From Chamaecyparis obtusa (taxonomy: Eukaryota > Streptophyta > Pinopsida > Cupressales > Cupressaceae): a stretch of 64,000 bases of DNA. The first letter of the stretch is position 1; every line of letters starts with the position of its first letter. Shown piece after piece: positions 1-12,840 of the stretch. Under the pieces are notes generated by a model. That model worked only from the letters and a program-made list of their open reading frames with translations, was not told where the DNA came from and did not search any database. The DNA lies in the NCBI GenBank assembly GCA_027943335.1, contig BSBK01000765.1, positions 774,001-838,000 on the forward strand, given 5' to 3'. Position numbers and translations under genes: made by a program.

Positions 1-1400
1 AATAATAAAACTATCTTGCATAATAGCTTTTGAATCACATTAACACACACCCATGTTCTATAACATAGTTCGATATAGAAGTGTATCGCTTGACTATGCA
101 CATGCATAATTGTAGATGAGGATCAGTAATAGGGTGACATGCATTGCTTAGATCCTTTGGATCTAACTCCATCTTTTCCTTCATTGTAGATTTTAGATCA
201 TACAAGAGCATAATGGATTGAAGCTTGGGTCAACACTTCATTACTTTAGGCAATGTTTGATACCTTCATTATTTATGTTCATCCACTTATGTATGTTTGG
301 ATTAATTCATATTCTTCTAAAATTTAATCTTTATGAGCTCAAATTAAAAATAGTAAATGTATTATTTTATTACTGATGTCCCTATTTTATTACTGATGTC
401 CCTGTTTGATCTAATAGCATCAATATAACAAATAAAGCACCGACCAATCAAATAGGGACATGAGGTGCTCAAACAATGAGCTCATAAAACTATATATTTA
501 GTCTTAATAAAATCTTATAAAATAATATATATTGTGTGAAGTGTTTGATCTCTCTTTATTTGTTTTGGTGTTGATATTCACTATGTGGTACACCCCATTT
601 ATAATCATTTCATGAAGAAATATCTTGATGGCTCACAGAATACAAGCTAGGGCATCATACATTATTCATGAGCTCACTGTTTAATACTGACATTGTTTAC
701 ATCTTTTCATTTGGAATTCTTGATGACCCGCGAGCTTTGAGAGCTAGGGCATCATTTCTATGACCTTCAAAGCATTGTGTGAAGTGTTTGATCTCTCTTT
801 ATTTATTTTGTTGTTGATATTCACTATATGGTACTCCTCGTTTATGATCATTTCATGAGGAAATATCTTGATGGTTTGCGGGCTGCAAGCTAAGGCATCA
901 TTCATTGTCTATAACCTCATTGTGTGAGCACCTCATGTCCCTATTTGATTGGCTGGTAATCAAACAGTGAGCTCACAAACAATGCATGATGCCTGAGCTC
1001 AAATTTAAAACAATAAGTGTATTATTTTATTAAGACTAAATATATTATTTTATTAAAATTTTATTAAGACAAAGTATTTTAAGTTAGTTTTATGTTGTTT
1101 TATAAGATTTTATTAAGACTAAATATATGATGTAACCTCATAATTATACTTCATATATCTATGCTTCAAAAGAGGAATTATGAAATATAGTTGTAGGTAG
1201 TTATCTCTTCTATAATGATGGACGAGTGAAAGGTAATGATGAATGAGGTTTCTACTATTAGATCATACATTAATACACTTTTTGTTTTGAATTTGAGCTC
1301 GGGCATCATGCAATATTGTTGTTGTCATTGCATGCTTGTTGCTGTTGTGCACCATATATTATTTTATACACTATTTATTTCATTGAGACCATGAGCTTGG
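1..1400. repeat. Long direct repeat A, copy 1 (window-edge truncated)
   Basis: This block is nearly the same as 10562-11814, and the match then resumes at 21853-22005 after a nested LTR element. It contains the phrases aataataaaac, tcgcttgactatgcacatgc and gatcctttggatctaac. It includes two head-to-tail pieces of a roughly 242-bp unit (each with gtgaagtgtttgatct) and one or more copies of a short palindromic module. No convincing coding frame is present; the 62-codon frame at 1316-1504 is low-complexity and unlike any family I know. The copy may begin left of the window, so its true length is unknown. Confidence 0.8.
365..490. repeat. Palindromic dispersed module (example copy)
   Basis: The ends of this module are complementary: atgtccctatttgatc near one end and gatcaaatagggacat-type sequence at the other, around a core with agcatcaatataac and gagcaccgacca. 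Copies or partial copies lie near 915-965, 1500-1545, 2860-2900, 4843-4950, 9175-9265, 10940-11050, 11500-11540, 22720-22750, 22960-23055, 23895-23945 and 24140-24230, in both orientations. It looks like a small MITE or a subrepeat of the larger repeat family. No consistent target duplication could be fixed by eye. Confidence 0.65.
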
Positions 1401-2029
1401 CATTTGTAATGTATTTTTTATTATTAGATCAATGCTACCATGTTGTTGAGGATGTAGATGCATTGAATCACCATTGTCATTCTATTTTTATAGCAACAAT
1501 ATAACAAACATAGCACCGGCCAATCAAATAGGGACATCAATAAGACATTTAATGCGTTATTACTTCATCATGATGATAAAAATTTCATTGGCTCAAAGTA
1601 CATAAAATGTGGGTAGATTCATTGAATCACCACTTCCATTCTATTTTGATGAAAATGAACTATGTTAAAAAAATTTCAAGGCATCAAATTTTATAACCAT
1701 GCATATATTTTAAGAGTATAACTGTACAAAAAAAGAACGCCCACATGCCTTGGTTGTTATTGGTCTATGAAAGGTTTTCATTTTCCTTTCCCAATTGAGA
1801 TGTCATCTTAAGATTCAAAAGGACAAAGGTAATAATAAGTCTTGAACATAAATGCATGATTGTGGATCCTCAAGTAGGAGTTGTGATGCAAAGAAAGAAT
1901 ACTTATATGAGTTTACCCACATAAGGATAATGGTTTCATTCATGTTTCTTTCAAGTGCTTTTGGGTACTTTTCTTGGCCTCTAGGCTTGGGCATCCTATA
2001 GGGGTTGAGCCAAAATTATGAAGGCAATA

Positions 2030-2535
2030 AGGACACATAGAACAATAGGTTTGGGGACATAGACTTATGTTCAATTTTTAGTAATGGTTTGGGGAACTAA
2101 TTACTAGATGAGTGACTACAGTACCCTAGTTTGCATTATTAGATGATCTTGTTTAATTTGTGTTCATTTCATGCAAAGATACATGTAAAGGAAAAAAAAT
2201 ATTTTCATCTAAAGATTACATGTATATATATAAAAAATAACTTGTATATACTATACAAGGAAAATAACTTTCAGAAGAAAAATGCAAGAGTATAGGCATA
2301 CATAAGAGTATGAACATAAATAATAAAGGTGCCAGACATTGCCTGAAGTGATAAATTTTTTACCTGAGTATGAATCTAGTGTGCCCCTGTGCGATCCAGA
2401 ACCTACAAAAAAAAAAGAGATAGGGGTTAGATAAAAAATATCTAAGCAATGAATGGAATCCTATTACTGATCCTTATCTAGAATTATGCATGTGCATAGT
2501 CAAGCCATACTATACTTCTGAAAGAAAAATCATAT
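2030..2535 (+). repeat. Repeat B, inverted relative to 22010-22505
   Basis: This stretch reads, on the opposite strand, as 22010-22505: landmarks are caataggtttggggacatag, actagatgagtgactacag and the tatacaaggaaaataac block. It contains sequence like that of the A repeat (tagaattatgcatgtgcatag, rich in purine tracts). No gene seen. Confidence 0.75.
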
Positions 2536-3234
2536 TAAGGGAGGAGTACATCATGGATTTCAAGTAAAGATCATAACATCACAACATGGTTGGTAGCCTC
2601 AAAGAGGCCCCATTGCATGCAGTGAGTAAGCTACATCAAAACAAAGAGGTATACAAATCTGCATCATCTATACATTAATGTTATGGCATGGAGTATATTT
2701 GAATCTGCATTTTAAAGGATAAGTAAGAAAGCTGCATGATGTTAGTGAAATTAAAAAAGGTAAAGATCTAATGAAGTAATGAAGCTACCCACATTCTATG
2801 TGCTTTGAGCCAATAAAATTTTTACCATCATGATAAAGTAATAATATATTAAATATCTTATTGATGTCCCTATTTGATTGCACGGTCTTCTATTTGTTAT
2901 ATTGCTGCTATAAAAATAGAATGAAACTGGTGATTCAATGCATCTACAGCCTCAACAACATGGTGACATTGATCTAATAATAGAAAATAAATTACAAATA
3001 TCAATCTCACAGTCTCAATGAAATAAATAGTTTATAAAATAATATATGGTTCACAGCAACAACAAGCATGTAATAATAACAATAACATTGCATGATGTCT
3101 GAGCTCAAATTCAAAACAGTAAGTGTATTAATGTATGATCTAATAGCAACAACCTCATTGATCATTACCTTTCACTCCTCCATTATTATAGAAGAGATAA
3201 CTACCTACAACTATATTTCATAATTCCTCCTTTG

Positions 3235-3344
<110 letters not shown>

Positions 3345-3599
3345 AGTATAATTATGAGTTTACATCATATATTTAGCCTTAATAAAATCTTAATAAAACA
3401 ATATATTTAATCTTAATAAAATTTTATAGAACAACATATATTGTGTGAAGTGTTTGATCTCTCTTTATTTATTTTGTTGTTGATATTCACTATGTGGTAC
3501 TCCCCATTTTTTATCATTTAATGAGGAAATGTCTTGACAGCTCGCAGACTGCAAGCTAGGGCATCATACATTGTTCATGAGCTCACTGTTTAATACTGG

Positions 3600-5990
3600 A
3601 ATTGTTCATGAGCTCACTATTTAATATCTAGCCAGGCCATGTAAATGGTACCAGGCCAACCCAATCAGCCCAACAAAATGTGTCATGTTTATCTTTATCA
3701 AATACACTTGTTCACCATTTTTTTTCTTGTTCTTCACACAAATATTGCATCAAAAGTAATTGTAAATAATATTTTAAAGAAAAAAGAAACAACTACAATA
3801 GATTGAACCCCAAAAGAATACAGTCAACTACAATAGCTCACAGTCTCAATTAAATAAACAGTGTATAAAAAAATATATGGTGCACAACAGCAGCAAGCAT
3901 GCAATGACAGCAATAACATTGCATGATAAAATTTAATACTCTTAGTTTTTATTCACATTGCACATGCATAATTGTAGATGATGATTAGTAATAGGGTGCC
4001 AGACATTTCTTAGATCCTTTAGATCTAACTCCATCTTTTCCTTCTTTGCAGGTTTTTGATCATACAAGAGCGTACTGGATTGAACCCCGGGTCAACACTT
4101 CATTATTTCAGGCAATGTCCGGTACCTTCATTATTTATGTTCATCCACTTATGTATGTTTACATTCATTCATATTCTTTTGAAAGTTGTCTATTAGTGAC
4201 CATATATGATGATTTTTGATGTTTTTGGGTCATTTGATCAAAATAAGTAAAAGTTTCTTAAAAGTTTATATTTTTTATTTCAATTTTTAAAATCATAAAA
4301 TGAATAAAATTTAAAGATAACAAATTAAGATAATCTTTGTCTTCACTTAAAACAAAAACATAAAGCTAATAAACCATGGTAAAAACATAAAGCTCATAAA
4401 GCATGGTAAAAGAGGGCCCTAACTATGGTAAAATGGGAAAGTTGCCACCTTGCACTGCTCTTCATATGACAACTAGGAAGGAACTATGTTATAAAATTTT
4501 AAGACATAAAATTTTATACTTTTTGACATCATATTTTTTTCTCCTTAGCATTGAGTTTACAATGTGGGGGACTCAAAGAAAATATATGTACAGTTATAAT
4601 ATTTCATGCCTTGAAATTTGGCATGAAATTTTATAACATAGTTCATTAGCATTTGATCTTTATATGGCAGTCATGACTTGAGGTAGGCATTCGAGCTTAG
4701 TGTTTGATCTCTCTTTATTTATTTTATTGTTGATATTCACTATGTGGTACTCCCCATTTTTTACCATTTCATGAGAAAATGTCTTGATGGCTCGCGGGCT
4801 GCAAGCTAATGCATCATGCATTGTTTATGAACTCATTGTTTGAGCACGACATGTCTCTATTTGATTGGTCGGTGCTCTATTTGTTATATTGATACTATTA
4901 GATCAAATTGGGACATCATTAATAAAATAGGGACATCAATAATAAAATAATACACTCACTATTTTGCATTTGAGCTCTGCCAGCATGCAATGTTATTGCT
5001 GACAAAATAGCAAGTGTATTAATCTATGATCCAATAGCAACAACCTCATTGACCATTATCTTTGACTCCTCCATCATTATAGAAGAGATAACCACCTACA
5101 ACTATATTTCATAATTCCTCCTTTGAAGTCATAAGTTAGTTTAACTATTGGATAATAAACTGATAGGAGTTTCAAATAGATTTGAATAAAAACTAAGAGT
5201 ATTGAATTTTATCATGCAATGTTATTGTTGTCATTGCATGTTTGCTATTGTTGTGCACCATATATTGTTTTATACACTATTTATTTCATTGAGACTGTGA
5301 GCTATTGTAGTTGACTATATTCTTTTGGGGTCTGATCTATTGTAGTTGTTTTTTTTTTTTTTTAATCATTGTTTACAATTACTTTTGATGTAATATTTGT
5401 GTGAAGAACAAGAACAAAATGGTGAATGAGTGTATTTGACAAAGATAAACATGACACATTTTGTTGGGCTGATTAGGCTAGCCTAGTACCATTTACATGG
5501 CCTGACCAAATATTAAACAGTGAGCTCATGAACAATCATCATACTACTTACACTGCAATTTCTATGTCCACTGTCATTAAACTATATCACTCCTCTTGTT
5601 ATATAGGCATCCTTCTTTCATTAAGTGTTTCCTTAAAATATATCACTCCTCCTGTTATATAATGTATATGCATACTTGTATAAAATGTCATACTTGTTGC
5701 TCTTAAATATTATTACCATTTTACTCAAATTTACATGGTATTAAAGCCATGCTCAAAATGTATACATACGTGTAAGTATAGGAGAAGTTGAATTCTACAA
5801 CTATTAAAAAAAAAAATTATACCAATAGCAGCTTACAATAAACTATACTTGTGCTTACCTCAGCATCATAATGCTTATCATTTTCAAGCTTCAGTGAAGC
5901 TTCATACCATGCAGCATCCGCAGATTTGTATGCAACACTGATTTAGGCTGGATATAAACTACATGTGTCATTTTGAGCATTTAAAGATAA
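3600..5990. repeat. Duplicated 2.4-kb unit C, copy 1, with inverted ends
   Basis: This unit matches 7785-10345 in the same orientation. Its inner ends are themselves inverted repeats: about 3610-3930 (catgtaaatggtaccaggcc, then the ttcaccatttt/cttgttcttcac block) is the reverse complement of about 5220-5530. A related left arm also occurs at 23420-23760. A 77-codon frame at 4403-4636 is preserved as a 77-codon frame at 8576-8809 with roughly 80 percent identity by eye, but its composition and the non-coding surroundings make a gene doubtful. The right end carries tandem-like cactcctcctgttatata phrases. Confidence 0.75.
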
Positions 5991-7010
5991 AAATAGTTTC
6001 TAAAAGAAAAATTATCTAGCCAAGCCCACATAGCATCCCAACATGCATCATGACATTAGTTTTGATATTAAAGGCTTATTACTCTAATTATTTTTTATGT
6101 AAGCTTCTCTCTTTCTTTCTATAAATTTATGGACGAAAGAGTAGAAGGTAAATGTCATTCAATGAATAAATGATTGAATTACCATGATTAAATAGAGTAA
6201 ATATAAAGATAAATTAATCAATGGATAGGGAACTTCTTTTTCATGGTGGCCAAATATCAAATATTTAAGTTATTTTTACAATGATTTTTAAAATGGGATT
6301 TTCTAAATATAAAGGACATATTGAGTGGTGGATCCCCTATTCGATTTAATATGTTATAAATTTAAAAGCTTAACAAATGAAATAATTCGTCGATGGGAAA
6401 ATAAGATGAAACAAACTATAAAATTGTATCCCAAAATGCATGCTCTCCCGAAGGAATAAAAGGAGAAAACATATAATGCTTTGTTGGAAAGACTTACGTG
6501 ATCGGTAAGACAAAAAAAAAACTCTTTGATCCTCATGTCTCTTCGTTGAGAATTTGTGAAACCCTAATTTGATGGTAAATGCTCAAATCCATTCATATAG
6601 CTATTTTCTTAGAGATCGTGGAGATGATTCTATATGGATAGTAGGATATGCATAAAATGAATATGGTAAAAAGGTTTCTAAACCTCTAAGAAAATAATCA
6701 GGAACACTACAATATTTGGGGTTGAATTTCGACGCCAATTTGTGTTTGTTTTTTATATTTTTTTTTTGCAATTGCTTCCGACAGTGTCGTAATAGAGATG
6801 ATGTTGTTGTAATTGCAACACCCATTTGTTTATAAATTAAAAAAAAAGAAAAAGAAAGTGTCATTTGTAATTTATGAGTTCGAAGAGCTGCCACGAAGAC
6901 ACCACTACACTTTTGCGTGGCGTGAAGAGGGCATTCGAGTTTGGTGTGCATGAAGAGGGAACTAACACTTGAGATACACATTCAAGCTTTGTCTTCTCAT
7001 TAAATCAATT
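5990..7010. other. Spacer between duplicated units; possible CACTA-like end
   Basis: This kilobase is not obviously shared with the flanking repeats. A minus-strand frame of 126 codons (6601-6981) matches no family I recognise. Around 6706 the sequence cactacaatatttgg is followed by ttcgacgcc, the look of a CACTA transposon end, and a similar actacaaaattgcgacgcc occurs at 31610. No partner end was found. Confidence 0.4.
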
Positions 7011-7029
7011 TTAGTGGCATTGTTTACAT

Positions 7030-7790
7030 CTTAACATTGTTAATAGTAGCATTGTTTACATTTTAGCATTTGGAATGCTCGATGACCCGCGAGCTTTGAG
7101 AGCTAGGGCATCGTTCCTATTACCTTCAAGGCATTGTGTGAAGTGTTTGATCTCTATTTATGTATTTTTCTATTGATATTCACTATGTGGTACTCCCTGT
7201 TTATGATCATTTCATGAAGAAATGTCTTGATGGCTCATGGGCTACAAGCTAGGGCATCATACATTGTTTATGAGCTCACTATTGAATACTGGCATTGTTT
7301 ACATCTTTTCATTTGGAATGCTTGATGACCCGTGAAGTTTGAGAGATAGGGCATCATTTCTATTACCTTCAAGGCATTGTGTGAAGTGTTTGATATATCT
7401 TTATTTGTTTTGCTATTGATATTCACTATGTGGTACTCGCCATTTATGATCATTTCACAAAGAAATATCTTGATGGCTTGCGCATTGCAAACTAGGGCAT
7501 GATACATTGTTCATGAGCTCAATTTTTAATACTGACATTCTTTACATCTTTTCATTTGAAATGCTTGATGACCTGCGAGCTTTGAGAGCTAGGGCATCAT
7601 TTCTATTACCTTCAAGGCATTGTGTGAAGTGTTTGATCTCTCTTTATTTAGTTTGGTGTTGATATTCACTATGTGGTACTCCTCGTTTATGATCATTTCA
7701 TGAGGAAATGTCTTGATGACTCACGGGCTGCAAGCTAGGGCATCATACATTGTTCATGAGCCCACTGTTTAATACTGACATTGTTCATGA
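7030..7790. repeat. Tandem array, unit about 244 bp, three copies
   Basis: The phrase gtgaagtgtttgat recurs near 7138, 7381 and 7626, spacing 243-245 bp. Each unit runs through ttgatattcactatgtggtac, gatcatttcat, gcaagctagggcatcat, gagctcact and tggaatgcttgatgacc. Pairs of the same unit occur at about 537-1020 and 11100-11560, and single inverted copies near 22780-22920 and 23950-24100. No coding capacity is apparent. Confidence 0.85.
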
Positions 7791-10345
7791 GCTTGTTGTT
7801 TATTATCTAGCCAAGCCATGTAAATGGTACCAGGCCAACCCAATCAGCCCAACAAATTGTGTCATGTTTATCTTTGTCAAATACACTTGTTCACCATTTT
7901 GTTCTTGTTCTTCACACAAATATTGCATCAAAAATAATTGTAAACAATGATTCAAAGAAAAAATTAACAACTACAATAAATCAAACCCCAAAAGAACACA
8001 GTGAATTACAATAGTTCATAGTCTCAATGAAATAAACAATGTATAAAACAATATATGGTGCACAACAACAACAAACATGCAATGACAACAATAACATTCA
8101 TGATCAAATTCAATACTCTCAGTTTTTATTCATATTTCACATGCATAATTGTAGATGAGGATCAGTAATAGGGTGCTAGGAATTGCTTAGCTCCTTTGGA
8201 TCTAACCCCATTTTTTCCTTCCTTGCAAGTTTTGGATCATACAAGAGCATACTTGATTGAACCTTGGGTCAACACTTCATTACTTCAGGCAATGTCTGGT
8301 ACCTTCATTATTTATGTTCATCCACTTATGTTTGCATTCATTCATATTCTTTTGAAATTTGACTATTAGCGACCATATATGATGATTCTTGATGTTTTTG
8401 GGTCATTTGATGAAAATATGTAAAACTTTCTTAAAAATTTATATTTTTTATTTCAATTTTTAAAATTATAAAATGAATAAAATTTAAAGATAACAAATTA
8501 AGATAATTTTTTTCTTCACTTAAAATAAAAACATAAAGCTCATAAAGTATGGTAAAAATATAAAAATCATAAAGAATGGTAAAAGAGGGCCCTAACTGTG
8601 GTAAAATGAGAAAGTTGCCACCTTGCACTGCTCTTTATATGGCAGCTACGAAGGAACTATGTTATAAAATTTCAAGGCATGAAATTTTTTACTTTTTGAC
8701 ATTATATTTTTTTTTCCCTAGCATTGAGTTTACAATGTGGCGGACTCAAAGAAAATATATGTACAGTTATAATATTTCATGCCTTGAAATTTTGCATGAA
8801 ATTTTATAACATAGTTCCTTAGCATTTGATCTTTATATGGCAGCCATGACTTGGGGTAGGCATTCGAGATTTGTCTTCTCATTAACTCAATTTTATTTTG
8901 ATGGAATTTGTTGATTTAATGGCAAAATATGAATGTTAATACTCGCATTGTTTACATCTTTTCATTTGGAATGCTCGATGACCCGCGATCTTTGAGAGAT
9001 AGGACATCGTTGCTATTACCTTCAAGACATTGTGTGAAGTGTTTGATCTCTTTTTTTTTTTATTGTTGATATTCACTATGTGGTACTCCCCGTTTATGAT
9101 CATTTCATGAGGAAATATCTAGATGGCTCGTGGGCTGGAAGCTAGGGCATCATGCATTGTTTATGAGCTCACTATTTGAGCACCGCATGTCCCTATTTGA
9201 TTGGTCGGTGCTCTATTTTTTATATTGATGCTATTAGATCAAATAGGGACATCAGTAATAAAATAATACACTTACTATTTTGAATTTGAGCTCTGACATC
9301 ATGCAATGTTATTGTTGTCAAAACAGTAAGTGTATTAATGTATGATCTAATAGAAGCAACCTCATTGATCATTACCTTTGACTCCTCCATCATTATAGAA
9401 GAGATAACTACCTACAACTATATTTCATAATTCCTCCTTTGAAGTCATAGGTTAGTTTAACTATTGGACAATGAGCTGATAGGAATTTCAAATAGATTTG
9501 AATAAAAACTAAGAGTATTAAATTTTATCATGCAATATTATTGTTGTCATTGCATGCATGTTGTTGTTGTGCACCATATATTATTTTATACACTGTTTAT
9601 TTTATTGAGACTGTGAGCTATTGTAGTTGACTATAATCTTATGGAGTCTGATCTATTGTAGTTGTTTCTTTTTTTTTGAATCATTGTTTACAATTACTTT
9701 TGATGTAATATTTATGTGAAGAACAAGAACAAAATGGTGAACAAGTGTATTTGACAAAGATAAACATGAAAAATTTTGTTGGGCTGATTGGGTTGGCCTG
9801 GTACCATTTACATGGCTTGGCTGGATATTAAATAGTGAGCTCATGAACAATCATCCTACTACTTACACTGCAATTTCTATGTCCACTTACAATAATAAAT
9901 TATAGAGTTTCACTGCAATTTCTATGTTCAATGTCATTAAAATATATCACTCCTCCTGTTATATAGGCATCCTTCTTATTATGTATTTTTGTTAAAATAT
10001 ATCACTCCTCCTATTATATAATATATATGCATACTTGTTTAAAATGTCATACTTGTTACTCTTAAATATTATTACCATTTCACTCAAATTTACATGGCAT
10101 TAAAGCCAAGCCCAAAATGTATACATACGTGTAAGTATAGGAGAAGCTAGATTCTGCAACTATCGAAAAAAAAAAATATACCAATAGCAGTGTACGAGAA
10201 ACTATACTTGTGCTTACCACACCATACCTCAGCATCATAATGCTTATCATTTTAAAGCTTCAACGAGGCTTCATACCATGCAGCGTCCACAGATTTGTAT
10301 GCAACACTGATTTAGGCTGTAGATGAACTACATGTATCATGTAAA
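7785..10345. repeat. Duplicated 2.4-kb unit C, copy 2
   Basis: Colinear with 3600-5990 at an offset of about 4.2-4.3 kb. It has the same inverted internal arms (about 7790-8115 against 9530-9850), the same small frame (8576-8809) and the same tail with cactcctcctgttatata and atacatacgtgtaagtatagg. The copies differ by scattered substitutions and small indels, so the duplication is not recent. Confidence 0.75.
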
Positions 10346-10561
10346 CAACATGGTTGAATTCAATATCTTTTACACATTTTCAAGAGTTTTCTCACTGATA
10401 CAAGCGTAAATAACACATTGAACGTAATCTACAAACACTGTGTGGTATGAAATCTTGCTAAAGCCTGAAATATATCACTCCTTATGTTATTGTCAAAATT
10501 AAATTCAAATATTCAGAAGTTCAAAATATTTATTCTTGTAAAATTAAGATATCCTTATCTC
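10345..10561. other. Short unassigned spacer
   Basis: AT-rich sequence between the end of unit C copy 2 and the start of repeat A copy 2. I see no gene, repeat or signal in it. Confidence 0.4.
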
Positions 10562-11814
10562 AATAATAAAACAATCTTGCATAATAGCTTTTGAATCACA
10601 TTAACACACACCCATGTTTTATAACATAGTTCATTTTAGAAGTGTATCGCTTGACTATGCACATGCATAATTGTAGATGAGGATCAGTAATAGGGTGACA
10701 TGCATTGTTTAGATCCTTTGGATCTAACCTCATCTTTTCCTTCCTTGCAGGTTTTGGATCATACAAAAGCATAATGGATTGAAGCCTGGGTCAACACTTC
10801 ATTACTTCGGGCAATGTTCGGTACTTTCATTATTTATGTTTATCCACTTATGTATGTTTGCATTAATTCATATTTTTTTGAAAGTTAATTTTTATGAGCT
10901 CAAATTCAAAATAGTAAATGTATTATTTTATTACTGATGTCCCAATTTGATGTCCCTATTTTATTACTGATGTCCCTGTTTGATCTAATAGCATCAATAT
11001 AAAAAATAGAGCACCGACCAATCAAATAGGGACATGAGGTGCTCAAACAGTGAGCTCATAAAACTATATATTTAGTCTTAATAAAATCTTATAAAATAAT
11101 GTATATTATGTGAAGTGTTTGATCTCTCTTTATTTGTTTTGGTGTTGATATTCACTATGTGGTACACCCCATTTATAATCATTTCATGAGGAAATATCTT
11201 GATGGCTCGCAGAATACAAGCTAGGGCATCATACATTGTTCATGAGCTCACTGTTTAATACTGACATTGTTTACATCTTTTCATTTGAAATTTTTGATGA
11301 CCCGCGAGCTTTGAGAGCTAGGGCATCATTTATATTACCTTCAAAGCATTGTGTGAAGTGTTTGATCTTTTTTTATTTGTTTTGTTGTTGATATTCACTA
11401 TGTGGTACTCCTCGTTTATGATCATTTCATGAGGAAATATCTTGATGGTTTGCGGACTGCAAGCTAAGACATCATTCATTGTCTATAAGCTCACTGTGTG
11501 AGCACCTCATGTCCCTATTTGATTGGCTGGTAATCAAACAGTGAGCTCATAAACAATGCATAATGCTTGAGCTCAAATTTAAAATAGTAAGTGTATTATT
11601 TTATTAAGACTAAATATATTATTTTATTAAGATTTTATTAAGACAAAGTATTTTAAGTTAGTTTTATGTTGTTTTATAAGATTTTATTAAGACTAAATAT
11701 ATGATGTAAACTCATAATTATACTTCATATATATATGCTTTAAAGGAGGAATTATGAAATATAGTTGTAGGTAGTTATCTCTTCTATAATGATGGAGGAG
11801 TGAAAGGTAATGAT
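10562..11814. repeat. Long direct repeat A, copy 2 (interrupted)
   Basis: Matches 1-1255 closely and colinearly, including the paired 242-bp units and the tail ending in gagtgaaaggtaatgat. It is interrupted at 11815 by an LTR element; the repeat continues at 21853 with caatgagg, matching copy 1 at about 1241. The junction therefore fixes the pre-insertion sequence. Confidence 0.85.
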
Positions 11815-12816
11815 TATATACACCCTAAAATGGTCGCGTAGATTTTGGGCCCCATTTTTGCAATTTATCAAATCCCTGAATCAATATTTTCAAATATCAA
11901 CAATATCAATTATATCAATTTACTTGATCAAATCATAATCAATTCAATATTTCCTAAGGTTTGAGCCTTATTTAATTTAAAAGAGAAAAAAATAAAAATC
12001 TTATTTAATTAAGAGAACATGCTCCCTTTTAATTAATTAAAAATCTCTTTTAATTAAATAATAAAATCATTTTATCTTAAGCTTTTATTTAATTAAAAAG
12101 AATTTCCTCCCCTTTTATTTAAATAAAAAATCCTCACTTTTCTTCTTATCCTATGTTGCACAAATAAAGCATTATTCTTATTTTATAAAAAAAGAAAAAG
12201 TATTTTTTGTCTCATATGGACATTAAAGTCAACTCATATTTTTCTCTTGAGAATCTTGAGCACATGGATCAACCAAGATTTAATCTCCACCATTGCTCAT
12301 TTCTTTTTGCCTCTTAATCTTGACCGTCTATTCATTTATAAATTTCTTTATAAGGAGACTCTATCCTCATTCTTAATCATCCATCTTTTGCATCATCATC
12401 TCTTGCATTATCATCCTCTCAGAGTCTTGGCATCTTAGCATTTTAGAATCTTCGAGTTTCTCAATTTTGGTATCTTGGAGCTATGATATTCTTAGATCTC
12501 TCATATTGAAGCATTGCATCATCATTTTTATTTTTTTTTGTTGCATCTAGCTTAATCCATCTAGCTTAGATCTACTTTCATTTTCATTTGCATGCATATT
12601 TGATGATCATGGAGACTAGTATTCTTCTTTTTTCTCTTTGAATCTCTCATTTTATGGTGTACTTACATGGGCACAAACATAGGTCAAATCTGAGGGCCTC
12701 CATCACAAACCCTTGCACTCCATGAATAGAGAGCTATGGATCGCTATTTGAGATCTCATTCTTGAGAGATCTTGGATGTAATGATTCATAGAAGTGTGAC
12801 AATATTTTAGCACATA
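11815..12816 (+). repeat. 5' LTR of the non-autonomous element
   Basis: Starts tatatacaccctaaaatgg and ends ttttagcacata; the right LTR has tgtatacaccc and ttttagcacaca at the same places. The matched blocks include the poly-pyrimidine/ttaattaa-rich 11940-12130 part and gattcatagaagtgtgacaa near the end. The middle of the LTR (about 12240-12700) is much more diverged between the copies than the ends. Confidence 0.9.
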
Positions 12817-12821
12817 TTTTT

Positions 12822-12840
12822 TGGCGTCCATCATGGGGCA
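12822..12840 (+). promoter_or_regulatory. Primer binding site (Tat/Ogre-like)
   Basis: Five bases after the left LTR the sequence reads tggcgtccatcatgggg. This resembles the tggcgcccaccgtgggg primer site used by many plant Ty3/gypsy Tat-lineage elements, with three C-to-T or G-to-A type differences. That assignment rests on recall of the family consensus. Confidence 0.7.

Noticed and set aside
4403..8809. Pair of related 77-codon frames (4403-4636 and 8576-8809)
   Set aside because: They lie in a duplicated repeat unit; similarity is explained by the duplication and no start, promoter or family supports a gene.
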